Source of the DNA: an uncultured Muribaculaceae bacterium
GTDB lineage: Bacteria; Bacteroidota; Bacteroidia; Bacteroidales; Muribaculaceae
Direction: 5' to 3'
NCBI GenBank assembly: GCA_910578075.1
Contig: CAJTPK010000023.1
Span: 1-64,000, forward strand
DNA length: 64,000 nucleotides
Part shown: positions 52,533 through 61,676 of the stretch, piece by piece
Numbering within the stretch: position 1 is the first letter of the stretch
How the letters are laid out: each line of letters opens with the position of its first letter
Translations under genes and position numbers: made by a program
Notes under the pieces: model-generated
Seen by the model: only the letters and a program-made list of their open reading frames with translations
The model's database searches: none
What the model was told of the DNA's origin: nothing

Positions 52533-53594
52533 TTAATATTCTTCAAAATACTGCTGGATTTTCTGCCAGTCGTTTGTGCGGGTAAGTGCAAGCATAAGAA
52601 GCACGCGGGCTTTCTGAGGATTAAGTTCCCAGGATGCAACGAACTGATATTTCTCATCGTCAACCTCGTCATAGAGAGTGGTAGGACCTGTTGGAACACG
52701 ACTTGAACGAACCACTATGATGCCGAGTTTGCGGGCTTCAAGAAGTTTCGGGAATACATTCTTGTGGTAATTGCCATTGCCGAGACCTGCGTGGATAACA
52801 CCCTGATAACCGTTGGTGAGGAAAGGATTCATCACATCAGCATCAACATTTGAGTATGAGTAAACGATACCTACTTTGGGGAGGCTTGTGAGGTTTGTAA
52901 CGTCAAATACAGATTCTGTGGTATGTTTCTTAAGGGTCTTCATGTTGTAGTAAGGCTTGCTGTTGTAAACATAGCCGAGAGGACCTGAATCGGGAGCCTG
53001 GAATGTCTGCACATCGGTAGTGTTCATTTTCTGAGTTGCGTGAGCACCCAAGATCAGACCATTCATGACGATCATTACACCGCGTCCTTTGGAAGTGGGG
53101 TCTGCTGCTGTCACTACAGAATTATAGAGGTTAAGCGGACCATCGGCACTCATGGCTGTAGATGGACGCATGGCACCTGTAAGCACAACCGGTTTGTCGC
53201 TTTTCACAGTCAGATTAAGGAAATAGGCTGTCTCTTCCATTGTGTCAGTTCCGTGAGTGATCACGATGCCATCAACGTTAGGTTGGGCGAGAAGCTCATT
53301 GATGCGTTTTGCAAGTGTGAGCCATACCTGATCATTCATATCCTGCGAACCGATGTTTACGATCTGTTCACCAGTCACGTTTGCCACGTCTTTCATCTGA
53401 GGAACAGCATCGATAAGCGACTGGATTGCAACCTGTCCGGCTGTATATCCGGAAGCTGTTGCGGATTTACCTGTTCCGGCGATGGTGCCGCCGGTCGCGA
53501 GGATATACACATTCGGTTTTTGCTGCGCGAGGGCTGCAAATACGGTGGTGACCAGCATCACCGCCATCAAGGAAATTCTTTTCAGATTTTTCAT
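52533..53594 (-). CDS. ansB: Periplasmic type II L-asparaginase
   Basis: This is a 353-residue protein. The signal peptide ends near ALA-Q (residue 24). The mature protein has the two catalytic-triad regions of bacterial asparaginases: ATGGTIAGTG near residues 33-42 (first Thr) and VITHGTDTMEETAYFL near 108-123 (second Thr with Asp). RPSTAMSADGPLNLYNSV is also conserved. It hydrolyses asparagine (and some glutamine) to aspartate plus ammonium in the periplasm. It follows dcuB by 43 bp in one operon, as in other anaerobes where the aspartate is taken up by a Dcu carrier. Confidence 0.96.
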   Translation of the reverse strand: MKNLKRISLMAVMLVTTVFAALAQQKPNVYILATGGTIAGTGKSATASGYTAGQVAIQSLIDAVPQMKDVANVTGEQIVNIGSQDMNDQVWLTLAKRINELLAQPNVDGIVITHGTDTMEETAYFLNLTVKSDKPVVLTGAMRPSTAMSADGPLNLYNSVVTAADPTSKGRGVMIVMNGLILGAHATQKMNTTDVQTFQAPDSGPLGYVYNSKPYYNMKTLKKHTTESVFDVTNLTSLPKVGIVYSYSNVDADVMNPFLTNGYQGVIHAGLGNGNYHKNVFPKLLEARKLGIIVVRSSRVPTGPTTLYDEVDDEKYQFVASWELNPQKARVLLMLALTRTNDWQKIQQYFEEY

Positions 53595-53637
53595 AATTCT
53601 ATTGATTAAAGATTATTGTGATTAATTGCGATTGGGA

Positions 53638-54942
53638 TTAATTATATAGCTGAATAAGAAGCAATCCTGTCACTACCGCTCCTATTGTTGCTACCATACC
53701 CGGCATCATGAAAGAGTGGTTCAGGATATATTTGCCGATACGTGTAGTTCCGGTCCGGTCAAAGTTTATCGCAGCTACGATAGTGGGGTAGTTTGGAATG
53801 AAGAAATATCCGTTCACAGCCGGGAAGAGAGCTATCAGCATCCATGGATTCATGCCAAGGGCAATGCCGAGAGGCATTATCGCCCTGACTGTTGCAGCCT
53901 GGCTATAGAGCAGAATTGACATGACAAACAGCGCTATTCCAAATAGCCATGGCCATTGTGTCACAAATCCTTTAACACCCTCAGTGATTACAGTGATGTT
54001 ACCATTGATGAATGTGTCGCCCATCCAAGCGATTCCGAAAATTGCGATAACAGCCTGCATACCGGCGATGAAGACACTGCCTTGTGTCGGTGCTATACCG
54101 TTTATCTTGCCAGTCAGAAGGATTACGGCACAAGTGGATAGCATGAGAATCTCAATGATTGCCGGCATATCGACCGGAGTTCCGTTGAAAGAAGGACGCA
54201 TAGCCGGGATGGAACCAAAGAGCACTATAAGCACTGTAGATAAAAGGAAAAGGCACACAGACAGCTTTGCGATTCCTGGATTTTTGATTTTATTGAATTC
54301 AAGTTTATTCTCTTTTATCATGCCTTGTTCCACGCGACGTAGATATTCAGGATCCTCCATTAGCTCCTTGCCGACTTTTTTTGATAGGAATGCACCTATA
54401 ATCACGCCTATAAGTGTGGCGGGAATTGTCACTTTCAATATGTCGAAAAGTGTGATGTCAAATCCTGTCAGAAGTCCGAGCAACGCTACGGTAGCTGCCG
54501 ATATAGGACTCGCCGTGATGGCTTGTTGTGAAGCAATGACAGCGATGCCGAGAGGGCGCTCGGGACGAATTTTGGTTTCTCTTGCAACTTCAGCAATCAC
54601 CGGCAGAACGGAATAAGCCACATGACCTGTTCCTGCTACAAATGAGAATAGATAAGTTACGAGAGGGCTGATGATTGTGACTTGTGAAGGATTCTTGCGA
54701 AGCAATTTTTCAGCAAGTTTCACAAGATAGTCAAGACCCCCGGCTGCCTGCATTGCGGCGGCTGCGGATATGACAGCTGCGATCATCAGCATCACGTCAA
54801 TAGGGGGGGAAGTGGGTTGAAGACCGAATACAAATACAAGTATCGCCATTCCAACACCTCCCATAACGCCGAGACCGATGCCTCCGAGGCGTGCGCCGAC
54901 AATGATTGCGGCAAGAACAAATAATAGTTGTAATGTCAGCAT
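53638..54942 (-). CDS. dcuB: Anaerobic C4-dicarboxylate transporter, Dcu family
   Basis: This 434-residue membrane protein matches DcuA/DcuB: GARLGGIGLGVMGGVGMAILVFVFGL at the N-terminus, FVAGTGHVAYSVLPVIAEVARE, RPERPLGIAVIASQQAITASPISAAT and SQAATVRAIMPLGIALG. It exchanges aspartate, malate or fumarate outside for succinate inside, and so supports fumarate respiration. The position directly before ansB suggests that periplasmic aspartate is a main substrate. DcuA and DcuB cannot be separated with certainty by eye. The B symbol follows the common annotation. Confidence 0.9.
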   Translation of the reverse strand: MLTLQLLFVLAAIIVGARLGGIGLGVMGGVGMAILVFVFGLQPTSPPIDVMLMIAAVISAAAAMQAAGGLDYLVKLAEKLLRKNPSQVTIISPLVTYLFSFVAGTGHVAYSVLPVIAEVARETKIRPERPLGIAVIASQQAITASPISAATVALLGLLTGFDITLFDILKVTIPATLIGVIIGAFLSKKVGKELMEDPEYLRRVEQGMIKENKLEFNKIKNPGIAKLSVCLFLLSTVLIVLFGSIPAMRPSFNGTPVDMPAIIEILMLSTCAVILLTGKINGIAPTQGSVFIAGMQAVIAIFGIAWMGDTFINGNITVITEGVKGFVTQWPWLFGIALFVMSILLYSQAATVRAIMPLGIALGMNPWMLIALFPAVNGYFFIPNYPTIVAAINFDRTGTTRIGKYILNHSFMMPGMVATIGAVVTGLLLIQLYN

Positions 54943-55074
54943 AGCATAGAATTAAAGGTTTTGCTCTTTTTAAATAACTGAAATATCAGCAAAAGGTTTT
55001 ATAGACTTTTAATGTTTAATAACATTTTTCCATGGCAATATAAAAAATCAATCGCTTGCAAACCTTAAGAAGTT

Positions 55075-55082
55075 TACTTTTG
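55075..55082 (+). promoter_or_regulatory. Possible aspT -7 box
   Basis: TACTTTTG matches the TAnnTTTG box exactly, about 97 bp before the aspT start. A TTG lies 16 nt upstream, closer than the usual 19-20. The 236-bp interval to the divergent dcuB holds no other clear signal and no coding frame. Confidence 0.4.
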
Positions 55083-55178
55083 TTAAAAGAATATGCGGAT
55101 AGGAATTAAAGATATCCTGTAGGTCTTAATCTCCGATTCCCTGTAAACAGGCTTTGAAAAACACATAAAACATCAGTT

Positions 55179-56882
55179 ATGGATTGGTTTATACAAACTA
55201 TGAGAGACAATCCTGCCATTGCGATATTCCTCACGTTGGGAATAGGCTTTTTGGTGGGAAAACTTAAGTATAAGACTTTCTCTTTGGGAAATGTCACGTC
55301 AGTGCTCCTTGTCGGGGTGCTTATCGGTCAATTGGATATACCGATTTCCGGACCAGTGAAATCGGTTTTCTTTCTGTTATTCCTATTCGCAATCGGATAT
55401 AGTGTCGGTCCGGAATTTTTCAGGTCATTGCGCGGCTCAGGGCTCAAGCAGGTTGCTTTTGCTGTTGTGATGTGCGTGATCTGTTTTCTTGTCACATGGG
55501 GAGTGGCGCTGCTCTTCCATTATAATGTGGGTGAGGCACTCGGACTTTTCGCAGGCGCGCAGACAATCTCCGCAGTGATCGGTGTAGGTCAGGATGCAAT
55601 CAGCAACATGGATGCGTCCGGTGCGGATAAGACATCGTGGAGCAATATCATACCTGTTTGCTACGCTGTTACGTATATCTTCGGAACAATCGGTTCAGCC
55701 TGGATTCTCGGCTCACTTGGCCCGGCAATGTTGGGTGGTATAAAAAAGGTGAGGAAAGAGACAGCGGAACTGGAGAAGTCCATGAACAGCAGCAGTATCT
55801 CGGATGATCCGGCATATATAAATGCCCTTCGCCCCGTGGCATACAGGGCTTATAAGGTGGAGGGAGATTATTTCTCTGAACCACGCACTGTAGGTGAAAT
55901 CGAGAAGTATCTTGATGATATAGGACGACGAGCCTTTGTGGCACGGGTGTTCTCCAATGGTCAGTATATCGACACTCCCGGAGCCGATGTCAAGGTATTC
56001 AAGGGTGATGAGATTGTATTGAGCGGACGTCGCGAGACTCTGGTGCAGGATGAAAGCTGGCTTGGCCGTGAAGTTGCAGACGATAAATTGCTGACATTCC
56101 CGATTGAAAGGGTTCCGGTAATGGTTGCTAAAAAGAATCTTGACGGCAAGACAATCGACGCGTTGCGTCATATGCCTGAGATGGCTGGAGTGCTTATATC
56201 CTCGCTCACATCATCCAACGGCGCGGCGCTTCCTGTGCTTGCATCAACCGAGCTTCACCGCGGTTACACCATGACCCTCCAGGGACATGCCGCTGATATC
56301 AAGCGAGCCGTGTCTATAATAGGATATGAGGATAAGCCGACCAATCAGACTGATATGATTTTTGTCGGTCTGGGTATATTTATCGGTACACTAATCGGTG
56401 CGATAACTATTCATCTCGGAGGCATACCTGTCAGTCTCTCTACAAGTGGCGGCGCTTTGATCGCAGGTCTGGTGCTTGGCTGGCTTCGCTCGAAACATCC
56501 TACGTTCGGAAAGATCCCGAGTTCGTCACTGTGGATTCTCAACAATATGGGTTTGAATATGTTTATAGCTGTGATCGGTATAGAGTCGGGACCATCGTTC
56601 GTACAGGGAATACAGCAGGTAGGATGGATGCTGTTCGTTGCAGGTATCATAGCAACCACGGTGCCATTGCTGCTCGGCATATGGATAGGTGACAAATGGT
56701 TTAAATTTCCTGCAGCCATCAACCTCGGATGTAATGCCGGTGCGCGGGTAACAACCGCATCCCTTGGTGCCATCCAGGATTCAATCGGCTCGACAATACC
56801 GGCTATGGGATACACAGTCACTTACGCCATCGGCAATACGCTTCTGATACTAATGGCGGTGATAATGGGAATAATAATGTAA
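55179..56882 (+). CDS. aspT: Aspartate:alanine exchanger family transporter (AspT-like)
   Basis: This 567-residue protein has N-terminal membrane helices (GIGFLVGKLKYKTFSLGNVTSVLLVGVLIGQL, FLFAIGYSVGPEFF), two central RCK_C/TrkA-C type regulatory domains (about 225-390, VKVFKGDEIVLSGRRETL), and a second membrane half (GAITIHLGGIPVSLSTSGGALIAGLVLGWL, GCNAGARVTTASLGAIQD). This is the AspT/AAEx fold. AspT exchanges aspartate for alanine electrogenically. Directly downstream (49 bp) is aspartate 4-decarboxylase, its classic partner, which makes the assignment strong. Confidence 0.93.
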   Translation: MDWFIQTMRDNPAIAIFLTLGIGFLVGKLKYKTFSLGNVTSVLLVGVLIGQLDIPISGPVKSVFFLLFLFAIGYSVGPEFFRSLRGSGLKQVAFAVVMCVICFLVTWGVALLFHYNVGEALGLFAGAQTISAVIGVGQDAISNMDASGADKTSWSNIIPVCYAVTYIFGTIGSAWILGSLGPAMLGGIKKVRKETAELEKSMNSSSISDDPAYINALRPVAYRAYKVEGDYFSEPRTVGEIEKYLDDIGRRAFVARVFSNGQYIDTPGADVKVFKGDEIVLSGRRETLVQDESWLGREVADDKLLTFPIERVPVMVAKKNLDGKTIDALRHMPEMAGVLISSLTSSNGAALPVLASTELHRGYTMTLQGHAADIKRAVSIIGYEDKPTNQTDMIFVGLGIFIGTLIGAITIHLGGIPVSLSTSGGALIAGLVLGWLRSKHPTFGKIPSSSLWILNNMGLNMFIAVIGIESGPSFVQGIQQVGWMLFVAGIIATTVPLLLGIWIGDKWFKFPAAINLGCNAGARVTTASLGAIQDSIGSTIPAMGYTVTYAIGNTLLILMAVIMGIIM

Positions 56883-56931
56883 GTCATTCATGTGACCACC
56901 TCTAAATATAAGATAAAATTGATATAATATT

Positions 56932-58566
56932 ATGGAAAGCAAAGAAGATGTAAGAAAATATGAAAGAGCCCTGGAAGCAATGAGTCCTTTCGAGATAAAA
57001 AACACTCTGATAAAAATGGCAAAGAAAGGTTCGGAGACATCTACCGATACATACCTGAATGCAGGTAGGGGGAATCCTAACTGGATAGCGACCGCACCGA
57101 GGGAGGCTTTTTTCCTAATAGGAACCTGGGCTGTCGAGACATGCCGTAATGAGGCTTATTCCAAACCCGGTGTGGCGGGTATGCCACCCAAAGAGGGTAT
57201 AGGAGACAGTCTGAAGCTCTTCCTGAAGGATAATTCAGCGCGACACGGCGCACATCTCCTTTTGAAAGCTCTTGATTATGCTGAGAACACACTCGGTATT
57301 TCCGCAGATTCTCTTGCATATGAATGGGCTGACGGTATAATCGGAGATCATTATCCTACACCGGTCAGAATGCTTGTCAACTCAGAGAAGATAGTCAAGG
57401 CTTATCTTGCGCAGGAAATGGGAGATAAAGCGGCAGGACTCGGAGAGGAATATGACCTGTTTGCAACTGAGGGAGGAACAGCGGCAATGTGCTATATCTT
57501 CGATTCGCTACAGGCTAATCATCTGCTTCACAAGGGGGATTCAGTGGCTCTGATGACTCCGATCTTCACACCTTACATAGAAATTCCACAGCTTGACAGA
57601 TACAGCTTTGATGTGACCAACATATATGCGGACTCTGTGGATAAGAATGGTTATCATACATGGCAGTATCCCAAAGAGGAGATGGATAAGCTTCGTGATC
57701 CGAAAATGAAGCTTGTATTCCTTGTCAACCCTTCCAATCCGCCAAGCTATCGTCTGAGTGAGGAATGTATGCAATATCTCGTTGACATCGTGAAAAAGGA
57801 CAACCCCAATCTAATGATTGTCACGGATGATGTCTATGGCACTTTTGCCAAAGATTTCAAGAGTCTGATGTATATTCTCCCGCAGAACACACTTTGTGTA
57901 TATTCATTCTCAAAGTATTTCGGTGCTACAGGATGGCGTCTCGCAGTGATAGCCGCCGCCAAGGAAAATATCTTCGACAAGCTGATAGCAGGTGAATCCA
58001 AGGAATGTCTTGATGACCTCAAAAAGAGATATGGCTCACTCTCTCTTGAACCCGGGAAAGTCCCGTTTATCGACAGGATGGTGGCCGACAGCCGTGCAGT
58101 GGCTCTGAACCATACGGCAGGACTCTCGACACCTCAGCAGATCCAGATGTCGTTGTTTGCTCTGATGTGTCTGCTTGATACAAAGGATGTATATAAGAAA
58201 AAGATGCAGGAGATGATCTCCGATCGCCTTGAGGCGCTGTGGAAAGGCACAGGGTTCAAGCTTATCAAAGACCCGATGCGTGTAGGTTATTACAGTGAGA
58301 TCGATCTTATGCTATGGGGCAAAAAGATATATGGCGATGATTTCTGCAATTGGCTTAAGACAAACTATGAGCCTCTTGATGTCGTGCTTCGTCTCGCATC
58401 TCAGACTTCAGTTGTGCTGCTTAACGGAAGCGGCTTTGATGGCCCGAGCTGGTCTGTGCGTGCATCTCTTGCCAACCTTGATGAGAACGACTATCTGAAG
58501 ATAGGCTCATCGCTGCGTTCAATACTTGACGGCTATTATGAAGAATATGAAAATAGCAAGAAATAA
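56932..58566 (+). CDS. aspD: Aspartate 4-decarboxylase / aspartate transaminase
   Basis: This 544-residue PLP enzyme is of fold type I. It begins KYERALEAMSPFEIKNTLIKMAKK, typical of AspD, contains YLNAGRGNPNWIATAPREAFF, VFLVNPSNPPSYRLS, the PLP lysine in YSFSKYFGATGWRLAVIA (Lys ~329), and DGPSWSVRASLANLDENDYLKIG. The length is that of the large dodecameric AspD group, not of ordinary aminotransferases (~400). It converts aspartate to alanine plus CO2, consuming a proton. Together with AspT this yields a proton-motive cycle. A strong terminator follows. Confidence 0.95.
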   Translation: MESKEDVRKYERALEAMSPFEIKNTLIKMAKKGSETSTDTYLNAGRGNPNWIATAPREAFFLIGTWAVETCRNEAYSKPGVAGMPPKEGIGDSLKLFLKDNSARHGAHLLLKALDYAENTLGISADSLAYEWADGIIGDHYPTPVRMLVNSEKIVKAYLAQEMGDKAAGLGEEYDLFATEGGTAAMCYIFDSLQANHLLHKGDSVALMTPIFTPYIEIPQLDRYSFDVTNIYADSVDKNGYHTWQYPKEEMDKLRDPKMKLVFLVNPSNPPSYRLSEECMQYLVDIVKKDNPNLMIVTDDVYGTFAKDFKSLMYILPQNTLCVYSFSKYFGATGWRLAVIAAAKENIFDKLIAGESKECLDDLKKRYGSLSLEPGKVPFIDRMVADSRAVALNHTAGLSTPQQIQMSLFALMCLLDTKDVYKKKMQEMISDRLEALWKGTGFKLIKDPMRVGYYSEIDLMLWGKKIYGDDFCNWLKTNYEPLDVVLRLASQTSVVLLNGSGFDGPSWSVRASLANLDENDYLKIGSSLRSILDGYYEEYENSKK

Positions 58567-58629
58567 TATGTTGTAAAACAGTGTTTTCAGTAATGAAAAT
58601 GATGATAAATCCGCGTGACTGACGGGAGT

Positions 58630-58682
58630 CTCCACCTTAATCTGAAAAAATGATAAAATTTGCAGATTAAGGTGGAGTTTTC
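58630..58682 (+). terminator. Terminator after aspD
   Basis: CTCCACCTTAATCTG (58630-58644) and CAGATTAAGGTGGAG (58663-58677) form a perfect 15-bp stem followed by TTTTCTTG. Confidence 0.9.
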
Positions 58683-58717
58683 TTGTTTAAAACGTTCTTC
58701 TATTAGAAAACTTTAAT

Positions 58718-58725
58718 TATCTTTG
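58718..58725 (+). promoter_or_regulatory. aspA -7 box
   Basis: TATCTTTG matches TAnnTTTG exactly, but no good -33 TTTG is seen at the right distance. The start near 58732 would fall almost on the upstream in-frame codon at 58738, which favours the aspA start at 58816 with a leader of about 84 nt. Confidence 0.45.
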
Positions 58726-58815
58726 TGAATTCATTCCTTGGCTGTCGAATTTGCCGCGAGGGATGAAAACGATAGAAATTTTACCTTAAATAAAAACCAT
58801 AAAAGCATTCTTACA

Positions 58816-60255
58816 ATGGAAACCACAATCAAAAAGGGCTTTCGCGAGGAATCAGACCTTATAGGTGCCCGCGAAGTTCCTGAGTCCGCGCTTTACGGTG
58901 TGCAGACTCTGAGAGGAATTGAGAATTTTGAGATAAGTAAATTTCATTTAAGAGAATATCCTTTGTTTATCAAAGGTCTCGCTATCACAAAATGGGGTGC
59001 TACAGTTGCAAACCATGAGTTGGGTCTTGTCAGCGATGAACAGTATGCCGCGATCGTACAGGCATGCAAGGAGCTGATCGAGGGTAAGCATTCCGAGCAG
59101 TTCCCGATCGACATGATTCAAGGTGGCGCCGGAACCACTACCAACATGAACGCCAATGAGGTTATCGCCAACCGTGCGCTTGAAATCATGGGCCACAAAC
59201 GCGGAGAATATCAATATTGCTCCCCCAATGATATCGTTAATTGCGCGCAGTCAACCAATGATGCATATCCGACGGCAATTCATATCGGAATGTATTATTC
59301 ACATCTCCGTTTCCTGGAGCATTATGAGAAGCTGATAGCTTCATTCCGCAAAAAGGCTGAGGAATTCAAGAATGTTATAAAGATGGGTCGTACCCAGCTT
59401 GAAGATGCAGTCCCGATGACACTGGGCCAGACATTCAGCGGTTTTGCTTCAATCCTTGAGGATGAAATCAAGCATCTTAACGAGGCTGCCAATGATTTCC
59501 TGACGGTGAATATGGGTGCGACTGCTATCGGTACCGGAATATGCGCCGAACCCGGCTATGCCGAGAAATGTGTTGCCGCTCTTGCCGAGATCACAGGATG
59601 GGATATTAAACTTTCCGGAGATCTGGTTGGTGCTACTTCCGATACTTCATGCCTTGTAGGTTATGCATCAGCATTGAAGCGTGTTGCGGTGAAGATGAAT
59701 AAGATTTGTAATGACCTCCGTCTGCTTGCAAGCGGTCCGCGCTGTGGTCTCGGAGAATTCAATCTTCCGGCTATGCAGCCTGGTTCATCAATCATGCCCG
59801 GTAAGGTAAATCCTGTTATTCCCGAGGTTATGAACCAGATTTGCTACAAGGTTATCGGTAATGAACTCTGTGTGACAATGTCGGGAGAGGCTGCCCAGAT
59901 GGAGCTGAACGCAATGGAGCCGGTTATGGCACAATGCGATTTTGAGTCAGTTGATCTTATGATAAACGGATTTGACACACTGCGCACCCGTTGCGTTGAC
60001 GGAATCACTGCCAATGAGGATAAATGCCGTTCAAATGTGCATAACAGCATCGGTGTTGTAACAGCATTGAATCCGGTTATAGGTTATAAGAACTCTACCA
60101 AGATTGCAAAAGAAGCAATGGAGACCGGAAGAAGTGTATACGATCTTGTTCTCGAACATGACATCCTTGATAAGGCTGATCTTGACAAGATCCTGTCTCC
60201 AGAGAATATGATCAAACCGGTGAAACTTGATATCCACCCGAAGAAACATCTCTGA
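58816..60255 (+). CDS. aspA: Aspartate ammonia-lyase
   Basis: The start at 58816 gives 479 residues beginning METTIKKGFREESDLIGAREVPESALYGVQTLR, the usual aspartase start. GGAGTTTNMNANEVIANRALEIMG, QSTNDAYPTA, KMGRTQLEDAVPMTLGQTF and the flexible catalytic loop GSSIMPGKVNPVIPEVMNQ are all present. The SS-loop Ser and the TNMNANE pattern identify the fumarase/aspartase superfamily. Close neighbours of the asparagine pathway favour aspartase over class II fumarase. It deaminates aspartate to fumarate plus ammonium. A terminator follows. Confidence 0.95.
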   Translation: METTIKKGFREESDLIGAREVPESALYGVQTLRGIENFEISKFHLREYPLFIKGLAITKWGATVANHELGLVSDEQYAAIVQACKELIEGKHSEQFPIDMIQGGAGTTTNMNANEVIANRALEIMGHKRGEYQYCSPNDIVNCAQSTNDAYPTAIHIGMYYSHLRFLEHYEKLIASFRKKAEEFKNVIKMGRTQLEDAVPMTLGQTFSGFASILEDEIKHLNEAANDFLTVNMGATAIGTGICAEPGYAEKCVAALAEITGWDIKLSGDLVGATSDTSCLVGYASALKRVAVKMNKICNDLRLLASGPRCGLGEFNLPAMQPGSSIMPGKVNPVIPEVMNQICYKVIGNELCVTMSGEAAQMELNAMEPVMAQCDFESVDLMINGFDTLRTRCVDGITANEDKCRSNVHNSIGVVTALNPVIGYKNSTKIAKEAMETGRSVYDLVLEHDILDKADLDKILSPENMIKPVKLDIHPKKHL

Positions 60256-60280
60256 TAATCTACTTAAGAGTAATTAATTC

Positions 60281-60318
60281 AGCGGAGAATCTGTGACTAT
60301 GGATTCTCCGCTATTTTT
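60281..60318 (+). terminator. Terminator after aspA
   Basis: AGCGGAGAATC (60281-60291) and GATTCTCCGCT (60302-60312) form a perfect 11-bp stem followed by ATTTTTAT. Confidence 0.88.
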
Positions 60319-60323
60319 ATGTC

Positions 60324-60352
60324 TTGTTTAATGAAATTTTTCATTAATTTTG
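60324..60352 (+). promoter_or_regulatory. Promoter of the serine hydrolase gene
   Basis: TTG at 60324-60326 and TAATTTTG at 60345-60352 with an 18-nt gap resemble the Bacteroides consensus. The box covers the TTG at 60350 that could be read as a start, which argues that translation begins later, at the GTG at 60368. Confidence 0.5.
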
Positions 60353-60367
60353 TTGAAAAATTTTATT

Positions 60368-61666
60368 GTGAAGAGAAAGAATATTAAGGATAGCACCATA
60401 TACATCATCGGATTCTGTATTGCGGCGTTTGCCGCCATATGTATTTTCCGCCCTGCGCATGAGGCGGCAAAAGAGAAAGCGGAGGCGGGATTGGCTGCAG
60501 GAAATCGTTGGATAGACACTCTGTGTAATAACTCATCTGATTATGAACCGCTATATCCGATGGAAAAGGATGTGGAACGTTTTATGTCTAAATGGGATAT
60601 TAAGGGGTTGTCGCTTGCCGTATCGCGTAATGACTCTCTTGTTTTTGCCAAAGGATTCGGTTGGGCGGACAAGGAGCGGGGTGAGATGATGGAGGCCAAT
60701 CATATCATGCGCATCGCTTCCGCCTCAAAACTTGTCACAGCAGCTGCCATAATGAAACTTGTGGAAGAAGGGAAACTTAGTCTTGAAAGCAGAGTGTTGG
60801 GTGAAGGTGGTATTCTAAACCGGAAGGATTTCACTGAGTCCATAAAGGATCATCGCATGGATTCGATAACAGTGGAGCATCTGCTGAGGCATGAAGGCGG
60901 GTTTACCCTTGGTGCCGGGGATCCGATGTTCAATACAGTGGAACTTAAAAAAGCCAAGCATCTCACCAAGGCTCCGACTAACGAGGAGCTTGTAAGAATC
61001 GTGCTCGGCAGAAGACTCGGTTTCCAACCCGGAAACGGGCGCAGGTATTCAAATTTCGGATATATGCTTCTATCTCTGGTGATAGAGAAGATAAGCGGGG
61101 ATAATTATTGGGATTATGTGAAAGAGAATATTCTCTATCCGGCGGGAGTGTATGGTTTTATGCCTGCTGCCAATTATTATTCAGAAAAAAATCCGCGTGA
61201 GGTGAAATATTATTCACCTGACGCGGAATTGGTTGAGGATATAAACACCCCCGGCAAGATGGTTGACCGTTGTTACGGAGGTGCAAACATCAATGCGTTG
61301 CTTGGTGCGGGGGGCTGGTGTGCCTCCGCGGCAGATCTGTGCCGCTTTGTTGCTGCAATAGATGGAGATTCCCGTTTTAAAGATGTATTGAAACCGGAAA
61401 GCGTATCCCGTATGACAGCCCATCGAGACAAAGAGAAAATATGTTTCGGATGGACAGAGTCAGATGAAAATGGGAGGTGGACGAGAAGCGGCACCCTGTC
61501 ATCGGCACATGCCCTTATCATGCGTTTTCCGGATGGAGAGTGCTGGGTTATTACCATGAATTCAGGTGTATGGACAGGCTATAAATTCACGCGTTCCCTT
61601 GAGAACCTTGTCAATACACTGAGATCGCGTTATTCCGGACATCTTCCATCACGCGATTTGTTCTGA
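60368..61666 (+). CDS. Serine hydrolase of the beta-lactamase / penicillin-binding (class C-like) family
   Basis: No ATG is available at the 5' end. The GTG at 60368 gives 432 residues and keeps the membrane anchor (STIYIIGFCIAAFAAICIF, about residues 9-27); a TTG six codons upstream is the alternative. The catalytic motif SASK (Ser118, Lys121 from the GTG) is followed by YSNFGY as the YxN motif and RSGTL as the KTG-like box, where Arg replaces Lys. The fold is that of AmpC, D-alanyl-D-alanine carboxypeptidases and esterases. It is membrane-anchored and faces the periplasm. Antibiotic hydrolysis is not implied: most such proteins in Bacteroidota are peptidases or esterases. Confidence 0.85.
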   Translation: MKRKNIKDSTIYIIGFCIAAFAAICIFRPAHEAAKEKAEAGLAAGNRWIDTLCNNSSDYEPLYPMEKDVERFMSKWDIKGLSLAVSRNDSLVFAKGFGWADKERGEMMEANHIMRIASASKLVTAAAIMKLVEEGKLSLESRVLGEGGILNRKDFTESIKDHRMDSITVEHLLRHEGGFTLGAGDPMFNTVELKKAKHLTKAPTNEELVRIVLGRRLGFQPGNGRRYSNFGYMLLSLVIEKISGDNYWDYVKENILYPAGVYGFMPAANYYSEKNPREVKYYSPDAELVEDINTPGKMVDRCYGGANINALLGAGGWCASAADLCRFVAAIDGDSRFKDVLKPESVSRMTAHRDKEKICFGWTESDENGRWTRSGTLSSAHALIMRFPDGECWVITMNSGVWTGYKFTRSLENLVNTLRSRYSGHLPSRDLF

Positions 61667-61676
61667 TTCTGTCAGT

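Noticed and set aside
58738..58815. Upstream in-frame start of aspA
   Set aside because: The extra 26 residues are not aspartase-like and lie almost at the predicted transcription start. METTIKKGFREE at 58816 is the family start.
60368..61666. Beta-lactamase resistance gene
   Set aside because: Only the general serine hydrolase motifs are present, the KTG box is altered to RSG, and the protein is membrane-anchored. Resistance cannot be claimed.
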